Position numbers and translations under genes: made by a program | DNA from: Helichrysum umbraculigerum | Lineage: Eukaryota > Streptophyta > Magnoliopsida > Asterales > Asteraceae | DNA: 64,000 nucleotides | Assembly (NCBI GenBank): GCA_949592205.1 | Contig: CATIUR010000004.1 | Location: forward strand, 99,254,837-99,318,836 | Direction of reading: 5' to 3' | Notes under the pieces: generated by a model | What the model saw: the letters and a program-made list of their open reading frames with translations, nothing else | What the model was told of the DNA's origin: nothing | The model's database searches: none | Part shown: in pieces, positions 35,641 to 47,668 of the stretch | Layout of the letters: the number at the start of each line of letters is the position of its first letter | Numbering within the stretch: position 1 is the stretch's first letter

Positions 35641-36604
35641 TTTTGAACAACAAGACAATTTATTACAGTATAATTTTAGAGTACATCTCATCACATGCTA
35701 CAAGCTCACATGACTACAATAACTTTGACACCCAACAACTGCTAGCTCGCATAAACAACTCATTACGAATACAAAACAAAAAAACAAAAAATAAACTCAC
35801 ATCCTAAAGCAACATGTTGGCATTCTTCTTCATCATTTTGATAATACTTAATGACTCGTGTTTTGGTTAAAATATACCACTTCTCTTTCAGACCCACCTC
35901 ATTTCAGTATCCAGCCCAAATATCCGTAGATAAACCCATATCCTACCAGGCTACCATCATTTGTAGCAGCCCAATTCCATCATTTATGCAGAGCAGTCCC
36001 AAAACAATACAAAAATGGCAAACTTTTATCCCATGAGTATTACAACTCAGAAAATTCCTATCATATTGCATGTATAAATCCAAACCAGCAACCTTTATAC
36101 ACTTCTATCATTCAAAACCGAACCATGACTATAGAAAGTCAAACCTGCAGAATTATTTGAAAACTACCCCCCATCCATCTAACCAAAAACTAGCACAGCA
36201 GGTGATATTTACCAAGCTGTTTACACCTATTAGCAACCACCCTTTCATCTGACTTCGTTATGTAGCCATCCGTTGCATGCATTAGCCTCCAAGAAAGCCA
36301 TCATAACCGAGATAACATAAACATAGACTCACTGACAGCAATCTCTACTCCTAAAACAAAAAGAATGAGACATAGACACTCATTCTTGATATCATTCCAA
36401 AAATGGGAATGACCATAGACTCAATGGTAGCCTAACACATGCATAAGAATCCTTAACTGCTGTCACCTCACCATAATGTAAGTACACCTTCTACCACTGT
36501 TCTTAACAGATAGTTTCATCTTATGCATTGCCATCTCACCTCCAAGCAAACGTTTAAGCTCAATTCATCACAAGTTATGTTGCAATATATTTTTCTGAAG
36601 TCAC
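35641..36604. other. Stretch with no recognisable gene
   Basis: Two short plus-strand frames (35851-36036 and 36070-36252) have no domain or codon signal that I can recognise. The region may be the decayed body of the minus-strand gene whose first exons lie at 36605-37110. Confidence 0.4.
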
Positions 36605-36705
36605 CTGTAGCATTCTCTTCAATAGGCTCCTCTTCAATATGCTCCTCATCCCGAGTTACTATGTATTCTTTGAATTCTACCATTTTTTTTTGTTGACCAA
36701 CAGTT
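36605..36705 (-). pseudogene. Orphan first coding exon, minus strand
   Basis: Read on the minus strand, an acceptor TTTATAG precedes 36705, an ATG lies at 36683 and an acidic peptide starting MVEFKEYIVTRDEEHIEE ends at a donor CAG/GTGACT at 36605. Upstream, a non-coding exon ends TTACAG/GTAATT at 36862. No continuing coding sequence is found downstream. The position and direction suggest the start of a second gene, possibly a transposase, of the composite element that also holds the Ulp1-like gene. The peptide is too short to assign. Confidence 0.4.
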
Positions 36706-36850
36706 CTATAAAAGAGAAATTTACATAATTAGATATCAGAAATCACAAATAACATAACATCACATTAGTTTTAGAGCTTCAATTTGATGAAATTAAAGCT
36801 TTTAATCACGAGATATTGCAGCTCTATTAACCAGATCTTTTTACAAATCG

Positions 36851-37117
36851 CAGCAAATTACCTGTAATGCGAAGTTCGTACGTTCAATCTCAATCTGTTT
36901 TTCAACTGCTCGTTTGTTCACTCGATTTTGAACTCCGAAACCGTAGATTCTTCAATCGCGAGTGTAGAAACCCTAAAAATTGTATGATATCAGCAAATTA
37001 CCTGTAATGCGAAATCTGAATCGTTGTTTATTCAATTGCTCGCTTGTTCACTCAATTTTGAACTTTGAAACAACAGATTCTTCAATGGTGAGATGTAAAA
37101 CCCTAAAAGTTTATGCG
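36851..37117. repeat. Tandem duplication of about 140 bp covering a leader exon
   Basis: CAGCAAATTACCTGTAATGC occurs at 36851 and again at 36991, each followed by similar sequence that includes the CTCGTTTGTTCACTC-type and GATTCTTCAAT segments and AAACCCTAAAA. Each copy contains the same minus-strand splice donor. Confidence 0.8.
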
Positions 37118-37266
37118 TGAAGCCGTGAATTGTTCTGTAGTTTTATTATGTTTTTTGATTTTTCTTTTTTGCTGGAGTAATTTGTAAATGACTGGAATAC
37201 CCCTCCACCTTTAATGAGAATGGTAAAATCTGATTGGTTCTCCCATTCTTTTGAAAAAAGTCATAC

Positions 37267-38144
37267 TTTAATGATCCCAACTCTAGTTTTGTTATGGCCT
37301 AGTAATTTTATTAGATTGTTATTAAATGCGGTCAATAACAATTTATTACGATTATCATCAAATGCGATCATTAACAATCTATTCAGCCTTTATCATTACA
37401 TTGAAGCCTCATTTTTAGTTGATGAGGTCGTAATTAACATTATCTTATTTATTCCAAATTATAATAATATTGTAAGGATCTCATAAATTTTGATAGAAAC
37501 CAAAACATTTTGATGAGCAAATCACCTTGAAATAAAATGATTAGATGAGACGTATGAAAAGACAACAAAGAAAAATAAAATCATAACTCTGCCGAACAAA
37601 GAGATCCTCAATCAAATTTATAAAATATAAAAATAAAACATATACAGATTTTTATATTATAAACTTTTAACTTGTCAAAATTAAGTTTAAACATTTATTA
37701 CACTTTAATATATATATATTTTTTTGAACGGCAGAATTACACTTTAATATATGACAATGTTTTACTATAAACTAGCTTATTGCTCGCACGATAGCAGTGC
37801 GACAATCTATGTATATTAATATATTTATCTAACATGTCTTTGTATATTTGAGAACATAGTAATATGTAGTATATCATTTTCTTATTATATGTAATAACAA
37901 TCTTGTCACGACTTGAAAATCGATACGAAACCAACCCCGTTAACCTACTAAGCCAGTGCGTTTAACTTTTCCAATCGGATTACATCAAGGTCCAGGTTAT
38001 TGGTCAACCCGTTATCTCGGAAAAAAACTAAGTTTGCTTTTATTATAAAAATTATAACCTGTCAACTATTAAAATCAATCCATTACATTTTATCATAACT
38101 AGGTAGTTATGATTGGTTAGCAGTTGTGTTTTCCCCAACTAACA
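37267..38144. other. AT-rich intergenic stretch, no feature seen
   Basis: There is no gene or terminal repeat. An imperfect local repeat (AATTTATTACGATTATCATC and a relative) lies near 37330-37400. Confidence 0.5.
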
Positions 38145-38153
38145 TTATTATTA

Positions 38154-38450
38154 GGGTTTCTTGTTTCATAGTGCATTATACTTTACATCTTTTACTATTG
38201 TATGACACAAACTTTTATTTATTCTGTTGTATGTATTGAATTTGTCAATTCCGTCTATTGTTTGTATACTTTCCTTTTTTGGCATTCTATTGTATGTATG
38301 ATGAAACACACAATAGAATGCCAAAAAAGGAACATGTACATATAATAGATGGAATTGACAAGTTCACAATATACAATAGAATTTTTGAAAGTACGCACCT
38401 TACTATAGTAAAAGAAGTAAAGTATAATACACTTTGAAACAATAAACCCG
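38154..38450. mobile_element. Fold-back MITE, Mutator-type
   Basis: The left end GGGTTTCTTGTTTCATAGTG pairs with the right end, and most of the ~297 bases form a hairpin centred near 38300. The flanks are TTATTATTA at 38145-38153 and 38451-38459, a 9-bp duplication. Because the flank is itself a simple repeat, the exact ends may shift by a few bases. Confidence 0.75.
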
Positions 38451-38623
38451 TTATTATTATTAGGAAAAGTCTAGACTTACATAAATCTTACACAAGAATA
38501 TATACATAATGAGTTGGCAAATATGTGGACCAATCACATGAATTTGTACATTCTCTCACTTCATTCTCTCTAATGATTTAATTGGTTCACCTAATTATGT
38601 AAGCTTTGTGTATATATATGGTT

Positions 38624-39212
38624 GGGTTCTAGTGGGAACGCAAGGATTACGTGAGAACGGTGAGAACACATCATAGCCATCCAATTTTTGATCAAAAAAA
38701 CTGATTTTGAAGGTGGCAATTTTGTAAATATTTTGAAGTTTGATTTTGACCGGTTCACATCACTATTGCTCAGGTGAAGCTTTTTTTTGGGGTTCACACC
38801 ATTTTGATGAGGTGAAGTTTAATTATTTTTTTTTCCTTAACACAAGGTTATAATGTTATGAATCTTTATTTTTATAAGTTCACGTAGTTTTTAATGAGAT
38901 GTAGTTAATTTATTATTATTATTTTTTTTGGTTAACATTAGTTTTTGAAGAGGTTAAGGTTTATACATATCAATTCACTACTTCAAACATGTTAACAAAA
39001 ATTAAATAAAACTTTACCATGTTAAAACTTTTGTGAAACAAAACAAAATTAAACTTCACCCAGCAACCCTTATGTGAACCCTCCAAAATCAAACTTCAAA
39101 ATATTTACAAAATTGTCACATTCAAAAACAGGTTTTTCGATAAAAAAAAAAAATGAACGACAAGGATGTGTTCACACCGTTCTCACGTAAACATTGTGTT
39201 CTTACTGGATCC
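38624..39212. mobile_element. Fold-back element in the promoter of the oxidase gene
   Basis: The inverted arms of about 170 bases start GGGTTCTAGTGGGAACGCAA at the left and GGATCCAGTAAGAACACAAT at the right (complement). They share TTACGTGAGAACGGTG and TTTTGTAAATATTTTGAAGT. No clear target duplication is found, so the superfamily is open. It ends about 230 bases before the oxidase start codon. Confidence 0.7.
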
Positions 39213-39218
39213 TAAGTC

Positions 39219-39234
39219 TATATATATATATATA
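39219..39234 (+). promoter_or_regulatory. Probable TATA region of the oxidase gene
   Basis: A TATATATATATATA run lies about 210 bases upstream of the ATG and just after the fold-back element. It is the only strong TATA candidate before the gene. Confidence 0.4.
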
Positions 39235-39442
39235 CCAAAAAAGATGAAACTTAGCATTTATACCTTTCAAGTAATGGCTAAGTTGTCATTTTCTTTGCCT
39301 TGTAATTATCGTTTTCTGTTATGGTTCGTACATGACAAATTCCCAAAAACTCATTCAAAGAATTTGCCTCCAAAATATTCCAACCTCAATCATCCTATAA
39401 GTAACCACTTTTAACACAAGAAATTTAACCATCAAAAAGACC

Positions 39443-41020
39443 ATGAGTCAAGTCATTAAAACTAGTATTTTATGGGCTGCAATTGCGTCGATGTCTTTTA
39501 TCAATGCAATTGCGACCCATAACGAATTTGTTTCATGTATGAATAACTTTATCCTTCCCTTTACTAATACATCAAGATATGTTTTCACTGAGGAAATGCC
39601 TATGTATTCATCCCTAGTGTTGTCTCAACACAACCCAAGATGCTCAAATTCAACTGCATCTCAAAAACCACTTGGAATTGTTACACCTCAAAACGAAGAA
39701 GAAATACGTGCAACTATATTGTGCAGCCGACAGCATGGATTGCAAGTCAGGGTTCGAAGCGGAGGCCATGATTATGAAGGATTGTCGTACCTATGCAAAA
39801 CGCCTTTCGTTGTTATCGACATGAGAAACCTGAACTCAATTAGTGTGAACATTAAGGCTGAAACTGCATGGGTTCAATCAGGTGCGACCTTAGGGGAGCT
39901 TTATTATAGTATTGCACAAGAGAGCCAAGTCCATGGGTTCCCTGCAGGAATATGCCCAAGTGTGGGAGTTGGTGGGCACTTTAGTGGTGGCGGGTTTGGT
40001 GCTATGGTGCGGAAATATGGGCTAGCAGCAGACAATGTCATTGATGCTTGCATAGTAGATGCTAAAGGACATGTTCTCAATAGGAAAGCAATGGGTGAAG
40101 ATCTTTTCTGGGCGATAAGGGGTGGTGGAGGTGCGAGTTTTGGCATTATTGTCTCATGGAAAATCAAGCTTGTAAGAGTTCCACGAACAGTTACCGTTTT
40201 CAGCATTTACAGGAATATGAATCAACACACCATTGAAAATATCGATCATTGGCAACACATAGCGCATAAGTTGAAAGACGAGCTCTACATTAGATTAGTC
40301 GTTCAATATATTCAAGACAATAAAACTACACCGGTTCAAGTGTTATTCAACTCGCTTTTCTTGGGAGAACTCAAAGATTTGATACCGTTAATGAATGAAA
40401 GTTTCCCGCAACTAGGTTTAAAACCAAAAGACTGCAAAGAAATGAGTTGGATAGAGTCAGTCCTCTTCTTTGCAGGCTTAGAAAAATCCCCAGAAGTGCT
40501 ACTAGGAAACAAAACTGACCCTTACGTCACCTATTTTAAGGCAAAATCTGATTTTGCAACAAAACCTATACCGAAACACGTATTTGCAAGGATCCAAAAG
40601 AAGTTCCTTCAACAAAAACTTGTTTTCATGATAATGGAACCATATGGTGGGAGGATGAGTGAGATTTCAGAAGCCCACCTCCCATTCCCGCACCGAGTAG
40701 GGAATTTGTACAACATACAATATTTAGTAAAATGGGAAGTCAACGGTGTTCGAGCAACAAACGAGCACATACATTGGCTTATAGGGTTGTACAAGTACAT
40801 GAAGCCTTATGTTTCGAAACACCCGAGAACTGCATACCTTAACTATCGGGATTTGGATATTGGAACTAATCGGCAAGGAAACACAAGTTACTCAGAAGCT
40901 AGTGTTTGGGGTGAGAAATATTTTAAGGGAAACTTCAAGAGATTGGCACGAATTAAGAGCATAGTAGATCCAGATAACTTCTTCAAGAATGAACAAAGTA
41001 TCCCAGTTAATCAAAACTAA
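39443..41020 (+). CDS. Berberine bridge enzyme-like FAD oxidase, intronless
   Basis: This is a complete 525-residue protein of the usual family length. An N-terminal hydrophobic stretch (residues 5-24) is a likely secretory signal. The PCMH-type FAD domain holds SGGHDY with His109 and the GICPSVGVGGHFSGGG loop with Cys171. These two residues bind FAD covalently in the family. Cys32 and Cys94 fit the conserved disulfide. Val174, three residues after the Cys, is at the position described as an oxygen gatekeeper, and a valine there is linked to oxidase activity. The substrate side has Tyr111, Gln426 and Tyr468 (in YLNYRDLDIG). Residue 424, before IQY, is Asn where some members have Lys. The C-terminal WGEKYF and DPDNFF motifs are intact. 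Family members oxidise monolignols, oligosaccharides or alkaloids in the wall or vesicles, and the substrate here cannot be told from sequence. It converges on the MEE22-like gene. Confidence 0.95.
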   Translation: MSQVIKTSILWAAIASMSFINAIATHNEFVSCMNNFILPFTNTSRYVFTEEMPMYSSLVLSQHNPRCSNSTASQKPLGIVTPQNEEEIRATILCSRQHGLQVRVRSGGHDYEGLSYLCKTPFVVIDMRNLNSISVNIKAETAWVQSGATLGELYYSIAQESQVHGFPAGICPSVGVGGHFSGGGFGAMVRKYGLAADNVIDACIVDAKGHVLNRKAMGEDLFWAIRGGGGASFGIIVSWKIKLVRVPRTVTVFSIYRNMNQHTIENIDHWQHIAHKLKDELYIRLVVQYIQDNKTTPVQVLFNSLFLGELKDLIPLMNESFPQLGLKPKDCKEMSWIESVLFFAGLEKSPEVLLGNKTDPYVTYFKAKSDFATKPIPKHVFARIQKKFLQQKLVFMIMEPYGGRMSEISEAHLPFPHRVGNLYNIQYLVKWEVNGVRATNEHIHWLIGLYKYMKPYVSKHPRTAYLNYRDLDIGTNRQGNTSYSEASVWGEKYFKGNFKRLARIKSIVDPDNFFKNEQSIPVNQN

Positions 41021-41306
41021 TTTGCATACTGCTCAAACAAGGATAGTAAAAGGGCATCAGTGTAATTTACCTACGTGTCACACAGAGAACAGTTGTCAAC
41101 TCAATGAATCAAGGATAAGTATAATTGTTTCATAAATCATAATAGATCCATACAGTCCAAACATGTACAGATCAACAAGGGCAAAAGCAACAGCAAAATC
41201 ACAATTGCCATTAGATTGACTAACCTCAAAATACTCTGGCTAAATCTATTGCCACTAGCCCTACAAAATTTGATTGGTTTCAACTACAAAAGATTCTCAA
41301 GTGTAG

Positions 41307-44300
41307 CTAAGAAACATCAGCACTTAAGAGTCTAACTGACAACGATTTATGTTCATCACTCAGCAAAGAAAACCACTTTCGTATAGAATCAGTTGCAGTA
41401 GAGTGATTATCTAAGTTATTCTTGCAAATTTCTTGAAAACTGACAGAAATTGTACCCAGTAAAGCATTTACAGCAGCAAACTGAACAGGTAGGCCAATTT
41501 TGTTTGAAGTGCTCCGCGATATGAATGAACTCAATTTGACTCTGATATTCTCAACTGCAGTGTCTTGGGATCCATTGCCATCAATACCGAGCCTGTAACA
41601 TAGGAAATTCGATTAAAAGAATGACGAACATAAGGTATGGAAGTAACCAGAAAGCATGTTGACTGTAACTCATAATGAACACAAACTGGGGGCAATTTAA
41701 CTAATGCAACCTGTCCCTTGTTAGCTACAGCTTAAAATACATATTCAACTACAGCTGCAAAGTATTAACAGCATTAACTAGTTGAGGGGTATTTCTTGAC
41801 TAATAGTCAAACGTTTCTTTGAACCAAGTCATGTCAAAAAGTGCAATTTTTATTAAATGGAGGGCATATACAAATGTTGCTTCGAGGGCAACAACACAGT
41901 TAAAACTGACCTTGCAATTTGGCCTAGAAGAAGAAAAACAGCAGTCAAAGGATCGTCCGTAACATGTACTTCCAACAGTTTCAGCAACCGACCGATGATG
42001 TTTTCACAAACCCAACACCAGCTCTGCATGTCATGAATAAAAAAACACACCAAAATTTAATTAAGTCCATAGACCAATGCCAAGGGACTAAAAGGTAACA
42101 TATATGGTATTTATAACAGAACTATTAAAACTAAACAATGAAGGCTCAAGACACTCGATGCAATCAGGAGAAGATAATGTACAGATTTTGTAAAGTAGAA
42201 TTCATACCATCTTAGATGCCAACAGCTCCAATAGGGACAGAATATCACTCAAATCAGACACCGTTCCATCAGGAACTGTCATCGATTTGTATGTTGTCAT
42301 CCCATATTTGTGCATACGGCAGTCACTGAGTCTCTTCAAGAGATATGATGCGAGTTCTTCCATGGAAACCGCACCATCAGAAAATGGACACTTGGCGCAT
42401 GGAGGGAAGTCAGATGACAGATTATCCTTCTCAAAGTATGTAACCAAAGATTTAATTGTAGTCATTATTAAACTGTAGTCACCATGGGCTAATAATTTGT
42501 CTCCACACACATAAGCAAACACATGTAGAAATGTCATATTTGAAGAACTGGTGGTGATAGAAAGGGCATAAGACGCCTCACATATAGAATCAGTGCGGTC
42601 AAAAGCTGCACAGACTGATGCTAAAAGAACTGCCCCAAGTACCAACTGAGGCAATGAAGCTTCAGAGTCAGGCAATGATAGTATCTCAGAGTCTACACCG
42701 GTGCAGACCAGCACTCTTTCATTAGTAACAAAATTTTGTATCAGAGTGACGAGTTCATCCAAATCCACTACCTCAGTGAACATCGTCTGTGTCTCTACAT
42801 CAGACATTACTGCAAATAGGAAATAAGAAATAAACACAAACAAACTATAAAATCTACAGAAAATAATATGACAGCACATACCTTTCCTCAGTAGCCCAGA
42901 AAGAATATTTAAACTGTTCAAGAAATTTCCATCGTAACCATGGTTAAAGTTATTTAGAGCAATGCTCGAGAAGCTCTTCAAGAACAGAGAGAAGAACACA
43001 CAGACCCTTTTCCTGATACAGTTAACATTGAATTATAATCCGTACTAAAGAAAAACCAGAAACATATAAGCACATGTTCTAAAGGGTTAACTGCGTAAAA
43101 CAGCAGCCTTCTTTCGCCTTTTTACAGTTTAATAGCAACTACTTTTTTATTATCAACAACAGTGATTGCAAGAATCAATTCTGAGCAACGACAACCAAGC
43201 CAAACCCCTAGAAAGAACTCCTTCAAATAGGTTGATTTTGTTGAATGTGTTGGCTAAATCAATGACAGACGTGTTGTCTAGGTTGCAAATGGACAGATGA
43301 TGACATGGTGATCCCTGTCAATTTTTTGGTGTCTGCAGTGATCATATATCTGTCACTGGAGTTGGTGGTTACATTTCCCATCCAGAATTAACAATCAACA
43401 ATTTAGTGTTTCAAACAATTAATAGATATCAAAAAATAATTAAGACGAGTGTGGTCCTGCAACAGTGGCAACTGGCAATGATGACGGTGGTACGGAAAAA
43501 CCAATTGTCAACCCAATGTTGAAGTATTTTTACTTAATTGGTACCCCAATGATGATGATGGTGGTTTGGGAGTGAAAGAAAGAATAGAAGGTTGGTTTTT
43601 GAAATTAATGAAAAGGAACCAAATAGTTTAAATCCATATAATCAGCAAGAAAGTAACAAACCATCCACTTGATGACCAGTAATCATTTTTCCCAGATTGA
43701 TACGAACTGTGAAACTTTTGAAGTACATTGCGCTATTATTGATAAGAATCTGGTATGTTGTTATAAATAGTGTAACAGTGAGATTAGGTTGCTATTTTAT
43801 GCAACTTATTCTATTCTAAAATTCAGACTAACGACTTCATTAAGAAACTTATGTAGTTATGCAAGCTAATGTCAGATTATGATATTACTATGAACTGCTG
43901 TGATGTGGATGAACTTGTTATAAGATACTTACTTGGGCGAGAGAATTTCATCTGCAGATACAGCAGACACAACCTTCTTGAACATGTAATCACTCTGAGA
44001 TAACTCACAGCACTGACACATAAAAGTTCTTGTTGCGTTCGATATCTCAAAAAGGCTGCCACTCTCCCTGAACTCTGGAAATACAACAATGCACTGAAGA
44101 GAATCATCATAAGCAGATCCAGATTCATTTCCACATGAGGTCGTAGTACCATTATGTTCTGAATCTGATGTCCCCATCACGGCAATAGAATCTAGGTCTT
44201 GGTTGATGAAAGAACTTGTTACAAGTGTGCGGTTAGCTTTACCAGATTCACCATTTCTGAGAATTTCTGAGGAATCACCATTGGTTTTGACTGTTGACAT

Positions 44301-47300
44301 GTTGTAATTAACTTCAGATGGCTTACAATCATCTGATGGGTTGATTTCAATCTCGATGTTCGGAAGAGTAGGTGAAAGAGGTCTTTCAACTGCAATACGG
44401 TATTTTTCCTCCTCAACTTCACTATCCAAATTAAGCAACTTCATGTAGTCACCATCAAACATCTTCTCAAAAATCTCAATATCATTATAACATGTATGAG
44501 CAGCTTCTACTCGATCTTCATCTCCAGCTATTATTCCCGGCTCTTTGTTTTGATAGATAGACATTCCTTCTTTTAATGGTTTTTCAGTGTGACCTAATAT
44601 TTCATGATGTGCAGACACTTTCTTTGCTACTTTTGCATCCCTTATTTTACCTTCAGTATGCAAATGGTCAGTAGATTCAATAGCATTTACCCGTTTTCTT
44701 TTCCTGGTGTTTCCCTCTTTGTTCTTCACTTTAAGAGGACTTTTGACATTATTATCAGCCTCGCAAGGCAACTGTAGATTGGAATTCTCTCTGGAGTTGG
44801 AACATTGTATATTTCCCTGTGATCCCACCACCAACTGTCGGTCAGAAAAAGATGACATGCTTGAAACAAGGGCAGAACTGTCTAATTTTTTTCTGTTAGA
44901 GCCTCCAAGCAGAGGCTCAATTTTAGAGGCAGTACCTGAGGTGGACTCGGTACAGGTTCCAGATATAGGAAGTGATGGTGCAGGACTATTTAAACTTGGT
45001 TTAAGATATTCGAAGGATTTTGTAGCTGCACAAGTAGGCTTTGCCAGTTGTTTTCCACTCTCAGGGTGCAAATATTCCCTCATTGACGTTTCATTTCCGT
45101 TCTGTGAGCAAACAAAAAACATTTTTTTTTCAGTTCTTCATCAATATCAATATATTTCATCAATCAAAAAATATATATATATACTAAAACATAAAAAATC
45201 TGCATCAAATCATACCTTTTCCAAGCAAGATTTACCTACATTGCAGATGGCAAGACAACTACATAGGCCTACCCGATTTGAAAATCTAGCAAACTCCAGC
45301 TTTAGTTGTTGAAGCTCTTCTTCTACTGCTTTTTTGCATTTCTTTTCATGCTCAGTTACTTGATTGGCATGTTTTACTCTCGCCTTTTCAAGTTTCAATC
45401 TTTTCTTTAGAAGTTTCATTTCAGAGACTTTAGCAATCATGGGGTCAGTTGACTTTTTGTTAGGAACAAGTTCCTGGATCACTTTACTTGCATCTTTACT
45501 TCCTTTTTTGGTACTTTCTAGCAGCTGGGTTAGCTTATCAGCACGAGATTTTTCTGTCATGGCCTGCAATTTATACATATCTGCATCCTTTTTGAGCTCT
45601 GCATTTTTTCCCATCTCTAGATCAACACAGTTTCTCGCTTGATTAGTATTATGTTTCCCTAGTCCATGACTCCCGAGTTTTAGTTCTTCCACATCCTTCT
45701 TCAAATTAACATATTTCTTCTGACACTCTTCTAACTTCTGTTGAAGACAAACAGCATGCTGTTTCTCCTCCAAGGCATGTTTCGTACTCATTTCCGCAAT
45801 CTTTTGCTGTTCTTCAGCCTTCTTTTTCTCTTTAATTGTCTTTTTCCTTTCAGCCTCAAGCTTCTTCTTGTTTGCCTCTTTAAGCTTTGAACCCTCTGAA
45901 TCCAACTTTGATCTTGCCTCATCTGCCTCACACTTCAACTTTTGCAACTGACGTGCAAATTCCTCGGCTTTTGTCCTTTCACCATCAACCAACTTTCTTA
46001 GCTCATCAGCTCTATTTTGTTCCGATTTCAACATTTCTTTCACTTTATTAGCATTTTTCTTCTCAGTTTCGGCGATCTTTTTCTTGGAATCAGCTCGTTT
46101 TCTCTCCTTTTCAAGAAGCACTTTGAGCCGGCCTATTTCAGATTCCAAATTCTGATCCACAGACTTCAGAGGAAACAAATCACTATTACTTTTCTCAGCT
46201 TTAAGAACTTCATCTTCAGCCTGCTCGCTTTTAGCAGTTTTCAACACTTCGTCAGCTCGTTTTTTCTCTAAATCTGCTCTAGCTCTCTCTTTTTCAAGAT
46301 CTTTAATTAGCTGTTTCTTTTCTGTTTCTACATTATGTAAATGTGCTTTAAGATTACTTAATTCTTGGTCCACCTTGCTTTTCACGGTAGCTGCTACATT
46401 TATCTTTGTCTGGAGCTGCTCTCGTAGACAATTTATCTCCTTTTCTCTGTCACGAACACGTCCTCTGAGAAGTATAAGTTCTTCATCCACATGTTGCGGT
46501 ACGGAACTTCCTTTTTGACTCAATAACAAAATCTCAGACTTCAGGGCAGATACCTCATTCTCCAATGAAACTTGTGCAGCAAATTCTTGTTCTTTATCCT
46601 TCCTTCCAATATCAGTCCTCACCTTCTCCTCCTCATATGCTGCATAACATACAGATATAGAATGCACAAAACAGTCAGTCCAACAGTTTATCATTACTCA
46701 CTTTGCTAGAAGCCAGTAATCATCCATACATAAACTCAAACCATCATCAATTTTCATTTTTTTGTGATTAAACCTCAGTTCTATGGTTGATATCAACTAT
46801 TGATCCGAAAAAGCTACTTTTTCAACCCTAAAAAGAAAATATGATATGTTTCCTTAATCCCTTTAGAATAACATACACACTAATTTCTACAATACTACCT
46901 CAGCACAATAAACATTTATAATTGCACAAGCTATTTATACATAGATATACACAAGCAACAACAGATTATTACCTTTTTTTAATTTGATACATTCATCCTG
47001 CTTCTTATTATATTCTTGCTCGACAAGCCCAAGCGCCTGCTTAAGCATACCCCTACCATCTTCCACCTTCTTAAGCTTCTGTTGCAACTTCACAAATCTA
47101 TCTTTCCACTGATGACATCACATTTTATTGATCAATACACAAACATAAACAATTTAGGGAAATACATAACCAACAACTAAAATAGGCGTATCAATTCATA
47201 GAACTAAATGCACTTCTTGAATGAATACAATCAATTAAACAAATCAATTTAATCATTTAAAACATAAAAATGTTAGATAGATTACCAGGCTACAACAAGG

Positions 47301-47519
47301 ATTCGTTGTAGATTCATCTTTTAATTCCAATTGTTGCTCCATCATGACTGCTGATTCTAGGGCAAACTTCCATGAGTAGCTACCGCATCGATCGATGTCG
47401 TTGTAATTGGATTTTCCGATCGGATTTGGAGGTTTTGTCGGTCTCGTGGCGTTTGATTGTTCTAAACCCTTGCAGGTCAGTTGTGTAAAACCCTTTCTGT
47501 ATGCAGTAGCTTCACTCAT
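41307..47519 (-). CDS. MEE22: MEE22/EMB1611-like protein, eight exons
   Basis: Joining eight exons gives an unbroken 1364-residue frame. The exons are 47519-47286, 47108-46973, 46639-45216, 45101-43933, 43012-42882, 42809-42208, 42023-41911 and 41592-41307. All introns are GT-AG, and phases match at every junction. The N-terminus has NPCCSLWKDRFVKLQQ across the first junction. Residues from about 110 to 590 are a long Lys/Glu-rich coiled coil. A middle acidic part has DGDYMKLLNLD and RPLSPTLPNIEIE. The C-terminal part (PKKRVCVFFSLFLKSFSS onward) is helical. This order is that of plant MEE22/EMB1611, needed in Arabidopsis for embryo development and shoot meristem upkeep. Its molecular role is poorly known. 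The start is the first Met before NPCC. The identification rests on my recall of the family and is fairly firm. Confidence 0.85.
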
Positions 47520-47636
47520 GAAACGGGTCGGGTAATCTTCAAACTTGTGAATTCATTCATTTAACCGCCATAGGGTTTCATTTTTCTCAATTCTGACCAC
47601 GCACCTTTTGGTTTTTGCAAAGTACACGATGTTATG

Positions 47637-47642
47637 TATATA
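47637..47642 (-). promoter_or_regulatory. Candidate TATA box of the MEE22-like gene
   Basis: TATATA lies about 118 bases upstream of the start codon, between the gene and the Mutator-like element that starts at 47669. It is plausible but only one weak motif. Confidence 0.35.
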
Positions 47643-47668
47643 AAAATAATAAATAAATAAAAAAAGAT

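Noticed and set aside
35851..36252. Two adjacent 60-codon frames
   Set aside because: No domain, no splice logic, and composition like the surrounding non-coding DNA.
43014..43932. Possible extra exon in the long intron of the MEE22-like gene
   Set aside because: Flanking exons join in phase without it, and the sequence has many stops and ATG/GTG trinucleotide runs.
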